Origin: Pseudomonadales bacterium
Lineage (GTDB): Bacteria > Pseudomonadota > Gammaproteobacteria > Pseudomonadales > Pseudohongiellaceae
Direction: 5' to 3'
DNA: 64,000 nucleotides
NCBI GenBank assembly: GCA_024234365.1
Contig: JACKOK010000003.1
Coordinates: 124,001-188,000, forward strand
Below the pieces are notes generated by a model. That model had not been told where the DNA came from. It did not search any database and saw nothing but the letters and a program-made list of their open reading frames with translations. Made by a program: the position numbers and the translations under genes. Numbering within the stretch: position 1 is the stretch's first letter; every line of letters begins with the position of its first letter. Of this stretch, positions 21,828 through 31,760 are shown piece by piece.

Positions 21828-24467
21828 TCAGCGGCTGTCCAGTTGCCGCTCCAGCGTCTCTGCAATGGAGCGCCCGGCCTGCAGACTGCGCAGCAGGTCG
21901 GGAATATTGTCGCTGATATTCAGGTTCAGGTTGATGCGCTGGCCGCTGTTGACCTCGGGGTTCTGCCCCTGCAGGCGTACCGCCAGTGCAAGTTCGCCAT
22001 CGGGGCGGTAGTCCACCGAGGTGTCCAGCAGATCGTACTGATAGTTGCTCAGTGCCTGGTTGACGAAGTCCAGTGCCGGATTGCCGCTGTTGCTGCTGGC
22101 AGCACGATAGCGAATAGCCCCACCGGGCGCTTCTGCCGCCAGGCTTCCCTCGGCGATCGAGGGAGTGGTGCCGCGCAGCGTAAGGGGGAGCCGGCCGCTG
22201 AGCAGGCCGCTCGCCTGCACGCTGTCATAGGCGGCCATTGCCAGCATCCGGCTCAGGTCGAGACGCTCAATGGCGAGTTCCATACGGTTTTCCTGCGCAG
22301 ACCAGTCATAGACCAGCCCGCTGGAGCGGATGTTGCCACCGAACAGGCTGGCCTCGATATCCCGCAGTGCAACGCGGCTTGCGGGGGTGTCGATGTCGAA
22401 ACTCAGGCCAATGTGCTCCACAGCAATGCCTGGGTCGATGCTCTCAATATCCACCCGGCCGGGAGCGGTGCTGAAAAAGTCCTGGCTGTCGCGCAGTTCT
22501 CCCTGCACGTTCAGGCTGAGCCCGACAATGGCGGTGTCCTCATAGAAACCGCCGAGGCTGTCGGCGTTCAGCAGCAACGGGCCATTGAGCAGCCAGCTGC
22601 CATCGTCCGCCCGCGCGAATTGCAGATGTGCGTTTGCCCGGATACGGCCGGAGAGGATGTCGGCATTGAAGGGCGGGTGGAAGAACAGGGCGGACAGGCT
22701 GTCATTGCCGGTGGCGAAAGTCAGGTCGGGAATGTCGAGCGTGGTCTCACCCACTGCATTGTCCAGATCCAGGCGGGCATCCAGATGCAGCACCTCGCGA
22801 TCGGCCAGGCTTAACTGGCCTTCGACGTGTCCGCTGCGATTGCTCATGTCCAGATTCAGGTGCAGCTGGGGCATGCGCAGGCTGAACGGAAGCAGCTCGC
22901 TGCCCAGATTGCGCAGGCTCACTTGCGAGCGGATTTGCGAGGCCACGGGATCCTCCAGGTTCAGTCTGGCATCCAGCCCGCTCATGAAGGCAACCGCGTG
23001 GCTGGCCATGCCGGCCTGAAGAATGTCGGGCATATACAGGTCGAGGCCATTGCTGTTGAGCTGCAGAAGTCCGCTGCTATCGTCTGTCACGCTAAGCGAC
23101 TGCTGGACGAGGGCGTTGAACTGGCGGATTTCCAGGTCCGCCATCTGCAGTCTGCCCAGTTCAAAACGCGAACCGCTGCCAAACTCCATGCGCGTGATAC
23201 CCGTGTCCAGCTCCACCGTGCCATTGCTGATGGCTACGACTTCCTCTGCCTGTATGCCCGGCAGGGAGAAGCCTGGCACGCGCAGGCTGGCAGCCTGTTG
23301 GCCCTTGCACTGGGCTGGCAGCTGACAGTCCAGTGTCAGGGAATCCAGCCCCAGTAGCAGGGTGGTGGGTATCTGGCTGTCACGCAGTTGCAGGGTCAGG
23401 GTCGATGCGGGTGCTGTGCTGTTCAGGCTGAGCTCATCTGGCCACTGCATCTGTCCGTTGCCGCTGCTGGCATCGACACCGAGCAGGTGCAGGCTGCGCA
23501 GTGGGCTGTCAGTCCCGGCAAATGTTGCCGAGGCATTGCTGCCGGCATCAATCTGCCAGGAGAATATTGTGGGCATCCTGCGCAGATCCGGAATGGGCAG
23601 AGCCAGTCGGGTATTCAGGCTGAGTTGACCATCCAGGGCGCTCAGTGCGGAGGGCATGAGCGCGTGTGCCTGCAAATAGCCTGAGAGGGGCGCTAGTTGC
23701 CAGTCGCTGTGGGCCTCCCACTGGAGTTGCTGAGGGGTCTCGATGAGGCTGAAATCCGCCAGCAGAATGCTTTGTTCCGAACTGGAAAGCGCAAGGCTGC
23801 CACTGAGGGTCTGTGAACTGGGGGGGCGCGTGGCCAGATTGTCTGGGGGCAGGAAATAGCTGGCCACATAGTTTTCGTCATGCCAGTTCAGACGCAGCTC
23901 CAGGCGCAGATCACGGGAACCTGCCAATACTCGCAGCTCCTGTGCATTGCGCGTGAGCGACAGGCTGCCCTCGTCGAGGTAGGGGGAAACCTGCAGTGTG
24001 TCGATGGACACGGCTTCTCCCGGCAGGGCCTGCATGGCACTCACCACGCTTGCCAGGGGAGGCAATGAGGGGAGTGTGGGGGCGGCTGAAGGGCTGTCAG
24101 GGGCCATGCGGCTGCTTTCAAGATGGAGGTCCGCCCGCTCGATATGCAGGCCCTGGAAACGGCCCTGCAGAAGCCCGGCAGGCGTGAATTCGAGTGTGAT
24201 GTCGGCAAGCCGGCTGGTTTCGTCGCTGCCCGGTGCGAGGAAACGGATATTGGCGATCCGAATGCGTTCCCGCCCCAGATGCAATTGCTCGATGCTCTGC
24301 AACTCTACGCCATAGGTCGCCAGGATGGGGGCGCTGACAAGGCGCAGCAGGGTGTCCAGAAAAAGCAGGCCGGCCGTCAGCAACAGGGCAAGCAGGCCCA
24401 GGGACACAAGTGCCGCACGCAGCAGCAGGCGCAGCGGCGTAGAGGAAACGGCAGGGGACGTGCTCAT
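21828..24467 (-). CDS. ydbH: YdbH-family AsmA-like intermembrane lipid-transport protein
   Basis: 879 residues from the ATG ending at 24467. There is one N-terminal membrane helix (~14-36, LRAALVSLGLLALLLTAGLLFL), then a long periplasmic beta-rich region with leucine-rich hydrophobic strands, and C-terminal blocks such as ALDFVNQALSNYQYDLLDTSVDYRPDGELALAVRLQG and RINLNLNISDNIPDLLRSL, shared by YdbH/TamB-like proteins. YdbH, YhdP and TamB are AsmA-like bridges that carry phospholipids to the outer membrane in E. coli. It is the first gene of ydbH-ynbE-ydbL, which lies between rsmI and rnpB. Confidence 0.92.
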   Translation of the reverse strand: MSTSPAVSSTPLRLLLRAALVSLGLLALLLTAGLLFLDTLLRLVSAPILATYGVELQSIEQLHLGRERIRIANIRFLAPGSDETSRLADITLEFTPAGLLQGRFQGLHIERADLHLESSRMAPDSPSAAPTLPSLPPLASVVSAMQALPGEAVSIDTLQVSPYLDEGSLSLTRNAQELRVLAGSRDLRLELRLNWHDENYVASYFLPPDNLATRPPSSQTLSGSLALSSSEQSILLADFSLIETPQQLQWEAHSDWQLAPLSGYLQAHALMPSALSALDGQLSLNTRLALPIPDLRRMPTIFSWQIDAGSNASATFAGTDSPLRSLHLLGVDASSGNGQMQWPDELSLNSTAPASTLTLQLRDSQIPTTLLLGLDSLTLDCQLPAQCKGQQAASLRVPGFSLPGIQAEEVVAISNGTVELDTGITRMEFGSGSRFELGRLQMADLEIRQFNALVQQSLSVTDDSSGLLQLNSNGLDLYMPDILQAGMASHAVAFMSGLDARLNLEDPVASQIRSQVSLRNLGSELLPFSLRMPQLHLNLDMSNRSGHVEGQLSLADREVLHLDARLDLDNAVGETTLDIPDLTFATGNDSLSALFFHPPFNADILSGRIRANAHLQFARADDGSWLLNGPLLLNADSLGGFYEDTAIVGLSLNVQGELRDSQDFFSTAPGRVDIESIDPGIAVEHIGLSFDIDTPASRVALRDIEASLFGGNIRSSGLVYDWSAQENRMELAIERLDLSRMLAMAAYDSVQASGLLSGRLPLTLRGTTPSIAEGSLAAEAPGGAIRYRAASSNSGNPALDFVNQALSNYQYDLLDTSVDYRPDGELALAVRLQGQNPEVNSGQRINLNLNISDNIPDLLRSLQAGRSIAETLERQLDSR

Positions 24468-24561
24468 GAATTCTCGTCTTCGTCGTTCGGAACGGCCTCG
24501 GCAGTGTGCCATAGCGTTTCAGGGCAAGCAAAGCGGCGGCACTTTTCGAATAACAGAATGC

Positions 24562-24590
24562 TTGTATAAAACGGATCACTGGCTTAATCT
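24562..24590 (+). promoter_or_regulatory. Predicted promoter of rnpB
   Basis: -35 TTGTAT (24562-24567), 17-base spacer, -10 TAATCT (24585-24590), placing the start at about 24597, which matches the 5' end of the folded RNA. Confidence 0.55.
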
Positions 24591-24596
24591 GCGCGC

Positions 24597-24984
<388 letters not shown>

Positions 24985-25148
24985 TTTCCTTCCTTTTCCC
25001 GCCCGGAAAACCTTCGTTCTTAATAAACCACTTTAAGTCCAATCCCTATTCTTCTGATATTGCTCTTTTTACACTTTGCATCATGAAGTGGTGCTCGTAA
25101 CTTCCGGATTTTTATAAGCATTTTCCTCTTAAAAGGGCCAAATAGTGC

Positions 25149-25178
25149 TTGCGCAAAGCTTTGCCTGTGCCTATAGTG
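25149..25178 (+). promoter_or_regulatory. Predicted promoter of mraZ and the dcw cluster
   Basis: -35 TTGCGC (25149-25154), 18-base spacer, -10 TATAGT (25173-25178). The start would be near 25185, directly at the first of the four mraZ-type repeats. Confidence 0.55.
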
Positions 25179-25186
25179 TCGCAATG

Positions 25187-25226
25187 TGGAAAAAAGTGGA
25201 AAATTCTGTAGAAAAGTGGGGAATTT
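25187..25226 (+). promoter_or_regulatory. Four phased 10-nt repeats, likely MraZ operator
   Basis: TGGAA (25187), TGGAA (25197), TGTAG (25207) and TGGGG (25217) recur exactly every 10 bases, each with a 5-base A/T-rich spacer. MraZ of E. coli binds TGGGN repeats separated by 5 bases upstream of its own gene, so this is probably the autorepression site. It overlaps the predicted transcription start and lies 44 bases before the mraZ GTG. Confidence 0.72.
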
Positions 25227-25269
25227 GATCCACGACCTGAAGAGTCACAGCAAAAAAGGGTTTTGATCC

Positions 25270-25725
25270 GTGTTTCGAGGCGTCAACGTCATCAATCTGG
25301 ATGCGAAAGGGCGAATGGCTATTCCATCGCGCTATCGGGACCAATTGGTCAGCGAGTTTGGCGGCCGCCTCGTGGCGACGATCGACCCCATGGCGAAATG
25401 CCTGTTGATATACCCGATCGATGCCTGGGAAGAGATTCAGAAAAAAATCGAAGGGCTGTCCAGTTTCAATGCGGAGACCCGCAAGTTCCAGCGCATGATG
25501 ATTGGTTATGCCACGGATCTGGAACTGGATGGCAGTGGTCGCATTCTGCTCTCCCAGGTGCTGCGCAATCATGCAGAGCTGGACAAGCAGGTGGCACTGG
25601 TCGGGCAGGGGAAAAAGCTGGAGCTGTGGAGCGAGAAGAACTGGGCAGAGCAGACCGAGCTGTGGCTGTCGCAAACCAGTGCGGGTGGCGAATTGCCGGA
25701 AGAGCTGCGCTCATTGTCGCTGTAA
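25270..25725 (+). CDS. mraZ: Transcriptional regulator MraZ
   Basis: 151 residues, GTG start. Two AbrB-like half-domains carry the family motif: FRGVNVINLDAKGRMAIPSRYRD near the N terminus and LELDGSGRILLSQVLRNHAEL (~80-100). MraZ forms ring-shaped oligomers, binds phased TGGGN repeats and represses the dcw operon, including itself. It is the first gene of the cluster; the matching repeats lie in its leader (25187-25226). rsmH follows after 59 bases. Confidence 0.97.
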   Translation: MFRGVNVINLDAKGRMAIPSRYRDQLVSEFGGRLVATIDPMAKCLLIYPIDAWEEIQKKIEGLSSFNAETRKFQRMMIGYATDLELDGSGRILLSQVLRNHAELDKQVALVGQGKKLELWSEKNWAEQTELWLSQTSAGGELPEELRSLSL

Positions 25726-25784
25726 TGGATGGAATTTGGGTGCGCTTCATGCGGTGGCGAAGCGGAGCCTGGCAGGTGTAAACG

Positions 25785-26717
25785 ATGCAGACGCTGCAAC
25801 ACGAAACAGTTTTGCTGGAGCCTGCGGTGGATGCGTTGATCACGGATCGCGCCGGGTTTTACATCGATGGCACCTTCGGGCGCGGCGGGCACTCACGGCT
25901 GATTCTGAGTCGTCTGGGCGAGCAGGGGCGTTTGCTGGCAATAGACAAGGACCCACAGGCAATCGCCGTGGGGCAAAAATTGTCTGCAGAGGATGCAAGG
26001 TTTTCAATCGAGCAGGGAAGTTTCTCCACGCTGCAGATGCAGGTGGAGAATGCAGGGATGGCAGGCAGGGTGAGTGGCGTGTTGTTGGATCTGGGTGTCT
26101 CGTCACCGCAACTGGACGAGGCGCAGCGTGGTTTCAGTTTCACTCAGGACGGTCCTTTGGATATGAGAATGAATCCGAACGAAGGGCAAAGTGCAGCGCA
26201 ATGGCTGGCCACTGCGGATGAGCAGGAAATTGCCGACGTCCTTTATCGCTACGGAGAGGAGCGTTTCTCCCGTCGCATGGCCCGCGCCATCGTTCAGCAG
26301 CGTCAGGTCACTCCGATTACGGGCACGCTGCAGCTCGCAGAGATCGTCAAGCAGGCAAATCCCGCCTGGGAAAAAAACAAACACCCGGCAACGCGCGCTT
26401 TTCAGGGGATCCGCATTCATGTCAATCGTGAACTGGAGGATCTGCAGAGCGTGCTTGGGCAGGCGCTGGAGGTGCTGAGCCCGGGCGGTCGCCTCGTGGT
26501 CATCAGCTTCCATTCGCTGGAAGACAGAATCGTCAAACAATTCATGAGCAAACAGGCCCGCGGCGATGAGTTCCCTGCGGGAGTGCCTGTGCAATACGCC
26601 GACCTTCACCCCACGCTGCGTAAAGTCGGCAAGGCGGTGAAGCCCGATGATGCCGAAGTGGCGCGTAATCCGCGTGCTCGCAGCGCCGTGATGCGTATTG
26701 CAGAAAAACTCGCCTGA
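25785..26717 (+). CDS. rsmH: 16S rRNA (cytosine-1402-N4)-methyltransferase RsmH
   Basis: 310 residues, formerly MraW. SAM-binding motifs: FYIDGTFGRGGHSRLIL, LLAIDKDPQAIAVG, and VLLDLGVSSPQLDEAQRGFSF; later IVISFHSLEDRIVK. It adds the N4-methyl group to C1402 of 16S rRNA, the partner modification to RsmI. It follows mraZ in the standard order and precedes ftsL by 41 bases. Confidence 0.98.
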   Translation: MQTLQHETVLLEPAVDALITDRAGFYIDGTFGRGGHSRLILSRLGEQGRLLAIDKDPQAIAVGQKLSAEDARFSIEQGSFSTLQMQVENAGMAGRVSGVLLDLGVSSPQLDEAQRGFSFTQDGPLDMRMNPNEGQSAAQWLATADEQEIADVLYRYGEERFSRRMARAIVQQRQVTPITGTLQLAEIVKQANPAWEKNKHPATRAFQGIRIHVNRELEDLQSVLGQALEVLSPGGRLVVISFHSLEDRIVKQFMSKQARGDEFPAGVPVQYADLHPTLRKVGKAVKPDDAEVARNPRARSAVMRIAEKLA

Positions 26718-26758
26718 CCTGAGAAGTTCAACGCTGTTGATAAGAAGATGCACGGTTT

Positions 26759-27112
26759 ATGAGCGCACAAGCCAATAAGATCAATGTTCATGGCAGACGT
26801 TCCGCAGGGCCGGTGTCGGTGTATGACTGGTCTGCGCTGTTCTCTCCTCGTATGGGCGCCATTGTGCTGCTTCTCCTTTTCGTTCTTGGCTCCGGTGTTT
26901 CGGTTATCTATACGACATTCAAGAATCGTTACCTGCTCAATGAGCTGCAGCAGCTGCGCACCCAGCGCAATGAGCTGCAGGTGCAGTGGGGGCAGTTGCT
27001 GATCGAGCAGAGCACCTTTGGTCTGGAAAGCCGGGTTGAGCGCAAGGCTACCGATGAACTGGCCATGGAAGTGCCGCCTATTTCTGATGTCGTGATGGTG
27101 CGCTATGACTGA
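26759..27112 (+). CDS. ftsL: Cell division protein FtsL
   Basis: 117 residues, a bitopic inner-membrane protein. A ~35-residue cytoplasmic tail precedes a membrane helix (~35-53, GAIVLLLLFVLGSGVSVIY). A periplasmic leucine-zipper coiled coil follows (YLLNELQQLRTQRNELQVQWGQLLIEQSTF). FtsL forms a trimer with FtsB and FtsQ and activates FtsW-FtsI. The sequence is weakly conserved, so the call rests on size, layout and position between rsmH and ftsI. It overlaps ftsI by eight bases. Confidence 0.95.
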   Translation: MSAQANKINVHGRRSAGPVSVYDWSALFSPRMGAIVLLLLFVLGSGVSVIYTTFKNRYLLNELQQLRTQRNELQVQWGQLLIEQSTFGLESRVERKATDELAMEVPPISDVVMVRYD

Positions 27113-28841
27113 GCCTGTAAGCCACAAGCCGATACTCTGGCGTCTGCTGCTGATCTTTGTGGTCATTGTGCTGTGTGTCCTCGCTATCTTCTGGAAGCTG
27201 ACTTCGCTGCATGTGCTGCAAAAGGATTTTCTGCAGGGGCAGGGCGATGCGCGCACGATTCGTACCGAGCTGCTGTCGGCCAATCGCGGCATGATCACCG
27301 ATCGCAATGGCGAGCCCCTGGCGGTGAGCACGCCAGTCAAGTCCATCGGGGTCAATCCCAAGGAAATCTCCCAAGAGCTGCGTGATATCGAAGTGCTGGC
27401 GAACGCGCTGGATATCGAACCCGCGACGCTGGCCGGCAATATCGCTGCCAATGCCGACAAGGATTTTCTCTTCATCAAGCGGCGTGTTTCCCCGGCGGAG
27501 GCCGACAGCGTGCTTGCGCTGCGTATCGAGGGTGTGTCTGCGCGCCAGGAATACCAGCGCTATTACCCGCAGGGCGAGATTGCGGCGCATGTTGTCGGCT
27601 TCACCAACGTGGACGACGAAGGGCAGGAGGGCATGGAGCTGGCCTTCGAAGACTGGTTGCGTGGTACTCCCGGTCGTCAACAGGTCATGAAAGACCGTCG
27701 TGGTCGCGTTATTCGTGAGCTCGATATCCTGGCGCCGGCACAGCCCGGGAAGAATCTGGAGCTGAGCATCGACTTCCGTTTGCAGAATCACACCTACAAG
27801 GAATTGAAGTCCGAGTATCTTCTGCGCGGCGCGCGTTCGGCCTCTGTTGTGGTGATGGATGTGCACACCGGCGAGGTGCTGGCTATGGCCAATCAGCCCT
27901 CCTACAACCCGAACAACCGCAGCACCATTACCGACTTCAGTGCGCTGCGCAACCGCGCCATGACCGATCTGGTGGAGCCGGGTTCGACAGCCAAGGCCTT
28001 TACCGTTGCGGCGGCGCTGGAATCCGGCCTGTTCACGCCGGAGACGCTGGTCGATACCAATCCGGGGCGTATTCGCGTGGGGCGTGACTGGGTGACCGAT
28101 GCCACCACCCGCGCGGTCAATCACGGCATGCTGACGGTGCAGGGGGTCATCACCAAGTCCAGCAACGTTGGGGCAACCAAGCTGGCACTCGCCATCGGGC
28201 ATGAACGCTTGCGCAATATGTTGGAGCGTGTGGGTTTTGGCACCGTTACCGGCACCGGTTTCCCGGGGGAGCGCAGTGGTGTGTTGCCCAATCACCGCAT
28301 CTGGCACGACATTGAAACAGCCACCTTGTCCTATGGCTATGGGCTTTCCGTGACAGCGCTGCAACTGGCCAGCGCCTATACCACCCTGGTCAGCGGTGGC
28401 GTCCACAAGCCGGTGAGCATGCTCAAGCTCGCCCCCGAGAGTCTGGCGAGCCTGCCGACGGAGCAGGTCATCAGCGAAGACATTGCGCACAGCGTTATGG
28501 CAGCGCTGGAAACGGTGGTGGATAAGGAGCGTGGCGGTGGTGCCACGGCGGCCAATGTGCCCTATTACAGCGTGGCCGGAAAAACCGGCACGGCTCACGT
28601 TGTGGGAGCCTCCGGTTACGAGAGTAATGTCTATAACTCCCTTTTTGTGGGATACGCCCCTGCCAGCGATCCCCGCATTGTCGTCGTCATCATCATGAAT
28701 GAGCCCGGCGGCAATGAGCATTACGGCAGTCAGGTTGCGGCACCGCTGTTTTCCAAGATTGTTACCGGAGCGATGCGCATCCTGAATGTGACACCTGACA
28801 GGCTGGACGATGCACAACTTCTTGAGCTGAGCGCACTTTAA
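27105..28841 (+). CDS. ftsI: Septal peptidoglycan transpeptidase FtsI (PBP3)
   Basis: 578 residues. A short cytoplasmic start, a membrane helix (~11-33), a pedestal region with NRGMITDRNGEPLAVSTP, and a transpeptidase domain. The penicillin-binding motifs are complete: SxxK as EPGSTAKAF, SxN as TKSSNVGATK, and KTG as VAGKTGTAHV. It crosslinks septal peptidoglycan with FtsW, also in this cluster. It overlaps ftsL and precedes murE by 14 bases. Confidence 0.98.
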   Translation: MTEPVSHKPILWRLLLIFVVIVLCVLAIFWKLTSLHVLQKDFLQGQGDARTIRTELLSANRGMITDRNGEPLAVSTPVKSIGVNPKEISQELRDIEVLANALDIEPATLAGNIAANADKDFLFIKRRVSPAEADSVLALRIEGVSARQEYQRYYPQGEIAAHVVGFTNVDDEGQEGMELAFEDWLRGTPGRQQVMKDRRGRVIRELDILAPAQPGKNLELSIDFRLQNHTYKELKSEYLLRGARSASVVVMDVHTGEVLAMANQPSYNPNNRSTITDFSALRNRAMTDLVEPGSTAKAFTVAAALESGLFTPETLVDTNPGRIRVGRDWVTDATTRAVNHGMLTVQGVITKSSNVGATKLALAIGHERLRNMLERVGFGTVTGTGFPGERSGVLPNHRIWHDIETATLSYGYGLSVTALQLASAYTTLVSGGVHKPVSMLKLAPESLASLPTEQVISEDIAHSVMAALETVVDKERGGGATAANVPYYSVAGKTGTAHVVGASGYESNVYNSLFVGYAPASDPRIVVVIIMNEPGGNEHYGSQVAAPLFSKIVTGAMRILNVTPDRLDDAQLLELSAL

Positions 28842-28855
28842 GCGGATACAGTCCA

Positions 28856-30397
28856 ATGAACATAGCGGAAAACATCTTGTACACGAGCACACTGGAACAA
28901 TTACTGAGCGGACTTGTGACACTTCCCGAAGAGCTGCCGGAGCAGTTCGCGGTGCGGGTCAGTGGTGTCACGCTGGACAGTCGTCAGGTGAAACCCGGCG
29001 ACCTGTTTATGGCCTGCTTTGGGCGCAATCACGATGCCCGCGACTACATCGATCAGGCGATCGAGCAGGGCGCGGTGGCGGTGCTTGCTCATGCCGGTGG
29101 CCGGTGGCAGGGCATAGAGCTGCGCCAGGGCGTGATCGTTCTGGCCATCGATGATCTGGCTGCACGCGCGGGGCAGATTGCCAGCCGTTATTTCGATGAA
29201 CCCAGCGCTGCAATGCAGATGATTGGGGTCACCGGCACCAATGGTAAAACCAGCTGCACCCAGTTTATTGCCCAGGCTCTCAATGCCATGGAGCATCGCT
29301 GCGGTGTGATCGGAACATTGGGTATCGGTATTCCCCCACAACTGGAAGAGTCTGCCTATACCACGCCAGACCCGGTGCAGGTGCAGTCCGCGCTTGCACA
29401 TATGCGTGGCGAAGGGGCCGATTCGGTCGCGATGGAAGTCTCCTCTCAGGGCCTGCACCAGCACCGTGTCAGTGGTGTGCGTTTTGATGTCGCGGTGTTT
29501 ACCAATCTGACCCGGGACCATCTCGATTACCACGGCAGCATGGACGAGTATTTTGAGACCAAGCGGCGCCTGTTCCAGATGGAAGGGCTCAGCAGTGCCG
29601 TGGTCAATATCGATGATGCCTATGCCACCGGTATTCTCAACGCCCTGGCCCCCACGGTGCGCAGTTATACCTATAGTGTGGCCAACCCCCAGGCCGATGT
29701 TTACGCCACCACGCTGGTGCTGAACCGTTCCGGCTATCACGCTCGCGTGCACACTCCTTTTGGTGAGGGTGAGCTACAGGGGGCATTGTTCGGCAGTTTC
29801 AATTTCAGCAATCTGCTGGCTGTGCTGACCAGTCTCCTGGCCTTGCAGAGTGCCCAGCCGGATTTCGATCTCGCCCGCCTCTTTCGTCAGCTTTCCAGGC
29901 TGCAGCCGGTTGCCGGCCGTATGGAGATCGTGGGTGAGGAAGCGGATATCACGGTCGTGGTGGATTATGCCCATACCCCCGATGCGCTGCGTGTCGCCCT
30001 GCAGGCGCTGCGCGAACATTTCAGCGGACATCTGTGGTGTGTGTTTGGCTGTGGTGGCAATCGTGATCAGGGCAAGCGCCCGATCATGGCAGAGATGGCA
30101 GAGAAATTTGCCGACCGTCTGATTGTCACCGACGACAATCCGCGCCGGGAAAATGCCGACGAAATCGTGCGGCAGATTTTGCTTGGTGTGGAGGATACCT
30201 CCCGCTTGTTGGTGGAGCGCGATCGTGCGCGTGCCATCGAAACGGCCATTTTGCAGGCGCAGGCAGGTGATGTGGTGCTGATCGCTGGCAAGGGGCACGA
30301 GAATTATCAGGATGTGAACGGGCAGAAAACCGTTTTCAGTGATGTCAATCAGGCACGTCTTGCGCTGAGCAAGCGCAGGCAGCAACAAAAAGGGTGA
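28856..30397 (+). CDS. murE: UDP-MurNAc-tripeptide ligase MurE (meso-diaminopimelate-adding)
   Basis: 513 residues. Mur ligase with N-terminal UDP-binding part (VSGVTLDSRQVKPGDLFMA), ATP-binding loop VTGTNGKTSCTQF, and a C-terminal domain with VFGCGGNRDQGKRP. The segment VTDDNPRRENADEI contains DNPR, the motif of enzymes adding meso-diaminopimelate rather than lysine, so the cell should have DAP-type peptidoglycan. It follows ftsI and ends four bases before murF. Confidence 0.98.
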   Translation: MNIAENILYTSTLEQLLSGLVTLPEELPEQFAVRVSGVTLDSRQVKPGDLFMACFGRNHDARDYIDQAIEQGAVAVLAHAGGRWQGIELRQGVIVLAIDDLAARAGQIASRYFDEPSAAMQMIGVTGTNGKTSCTQFIAQALNAMEHRCGVIGTLGIGIPPQLEESAYTTPDPVQVQSALAHMRGEGADSVAMEVSSQGLHQHRVSGVRFDVAVFTNLTRDHLDYHGSMDEYFETKRRLFQMEGLSSAVVNIDDAYATGILNALAPTVRSYTYSVANPQADVYATTLVLNRSGYHARVHTPFGEGELQGALFGSFNFSNLLAVLTSLLALQSAQPDFDLARLFRQLSRLQPVAGRMEIVGEEADITVVVDYAHTPDALRVALQALREHFSGHLWCVFGCGGNRDQGKRPIMAEMAEKFADRLIVTDDNPRRENADEIVRQILLGVEDTSRLLVERDRARAIETAILQAQAGDVVLIAGKGHENYQDVNGQKTVFSDVNQARLALSKRRQQQKG

Positions 30398-30401
30398 AGA
30401 G

Positions 30402-31760
30402 GTGATCGGCAGCATGTCACTTTCTCAGGTCAGCAGTGTCACGAACGGTGTCCGTCAGGGCGACGATGTGCAGTTTGCGCGCGTCTCCACAGACACCCGC
30501 ACGCTGCAGCAGGGCGATCTTTATGTGGCCTTGCGCGGAGAGAACTTCGACGGCAACGAGTTCGTGACACAGGCGTTTGAACGAGGTGCCTGTGCGGCTG
30601 TTGTTTCCTCGGCACTGGATAGCGAGCATCCTGGTGTTCGTGTGGCGGACACCACTGTGGCACTGGGAGAGATTGCCCGCCTCAATCGCCAGGCCTCGAA
30701 CGCGCGCGTGATTGCGATCACCGGAAGTCAGGGCAAGACCACCGTCAAGGAAATGATTGCCGCCATTCTCGGCGTTGGAAACCGGGTGCTGATGACTCGC
30801 GGCAACCTGAATAATCACATCGGTGTTCCGCTTACCCTGCTGGCGCTGGACGCTTCCCATGAGTGTGCGGTGATCGAGCTGGGTGCCAGTGGCTTGGGAG
30901 AGATCGCCTATACCGTGCGTCTGGTAATGCCGCACATCGCAGTGCTGACCAATGCAGCAGCAACCCATATCGCAGGTTTTGGCGACCTGGCTGGGGTTGT
31001 GCGCACCAAGGGTGAAATCATTGATGGTCTGCTGGAAGGCGGTATCGCGGTGCTCAATGCGGACGACGAGCATTTTGCCCAATGGCAGGCGCGTGCCGCA
31101 GGCAAGCGTGTACTCAGTTTTGGTTTAGGTGACACCGCCGATTACCGGGCCAGCGGTATCCGTCTGCTGGAGAGCGGCCGCAGCCTTTTTACGCTGCACA
31201 CGCCTGTTGGCGAGACACAGATCCAGTTGGCTCTGGCCGGCACCCATAATGTGCGCAATGCGCTGGCGGCAGCCGCTGCCGCGATGGCGGCCGGTGCCGA
31301 TCTTGCTCAGGTACAGGAAGGCCTGGGGCAGCTAGCTCCCGTGCCGGGTCGCCTCAATTGGTTGCTGAGCGCCGGTGGTGCCCGACTGATTGATGACAGT
31401 TACAACGCCAGCCCGGCATCCTTTCGCGCCGCGATTGATGTGCTGGCGGCCCTGCCTGGTCGCCGCCTGCTGATTGTTGGCGATATGGGCGAGATGGGTG
31501 AACAAAGCGAGAGCGCCCATGTTGAATTGGGCGCCTATGCCCGGGAAAAAGGTCTGGATGCCCTGTGGGCCACCGGCACCTTCAGCGCCTTGAGTGCAGG
31601 CAGTTTTGGTGCAGGCGGGCGCCATTTCGCAACGCAGGAGACGCTGATCGCCGAGGCAAAAAAGACGCTGAGCGAAAACGATGTCGTGCTGGTCAAGGGT
31701 TCGCGCAGTGCCGCCATGGAGCGTGTGATCGCGCAATTGAAGAACGGAGATACTGAATAA
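30402..31760 (+). CDS. murF: UDP-MurNAc-pentapeptide synthetase MurF
   Basis: 452 residues with the GTG at 30402; the resulting MIGSMSLSQV start matches E. coli MurF better than the ATG at 30414. It adds D-Ala-D-Ala to the tripeptide precursor. ATP loop: ITGSQGKTTVKEMI; also GNLNNHIGVPLTLL and LIDDSYNASPASFRAA. The stop TAATG overlaps the mraY start at 31760. Confidence 0.97.
   Translation: MIGSMSLSQVSSVTNGVRQGDDVQFARVSTDTRTLQQGDLYVALRGENFDGNEFVTQAFERGACAAVVSSALDSEHPGVRVADTTVALGEIARLNRQASNARVIAITGSQGKTTVKEMIAAILGVGNRVLMTRGNLNNHIGVPLTLLALDASHECAVIELGASGLGEIAYTVRLVMPHIAVLTNAAATHIAGFGDLAGVVRTKGEIIDGLLEGGIAVLNADDEHFAQWQARAAGKRVLSFGLGDTADYRASGIRLLESGRSLFTLHTPVGETQIQLALAGTHNVRNALAAAAAAMAAGADLAQVQEGLGQLAPVPGRLNWLLSAGGARLIDDSYNASPASFRAAIDVLAALPGRRLLIVGDMGEMGEQSESAHVELGAYAREKGLDALWATGTFSALSAGSFGAGGRHFATQETLIAEAKKTLSENDVVLVKGSRSAAMERVIAQLKNGDTE

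Noticed and set aside
25187..25226. CRISPR-like short repeats
   Set aside because: The unit is 10 bases and phased without spacers; it fits a MraZ operator.
27078..28922. 614-residue minus-strand open frame over ftsI
   Set aside because: Mirror frame of ftsI in G+C-rich DNA; composition is typical of shadows and no ribosome site is evident.
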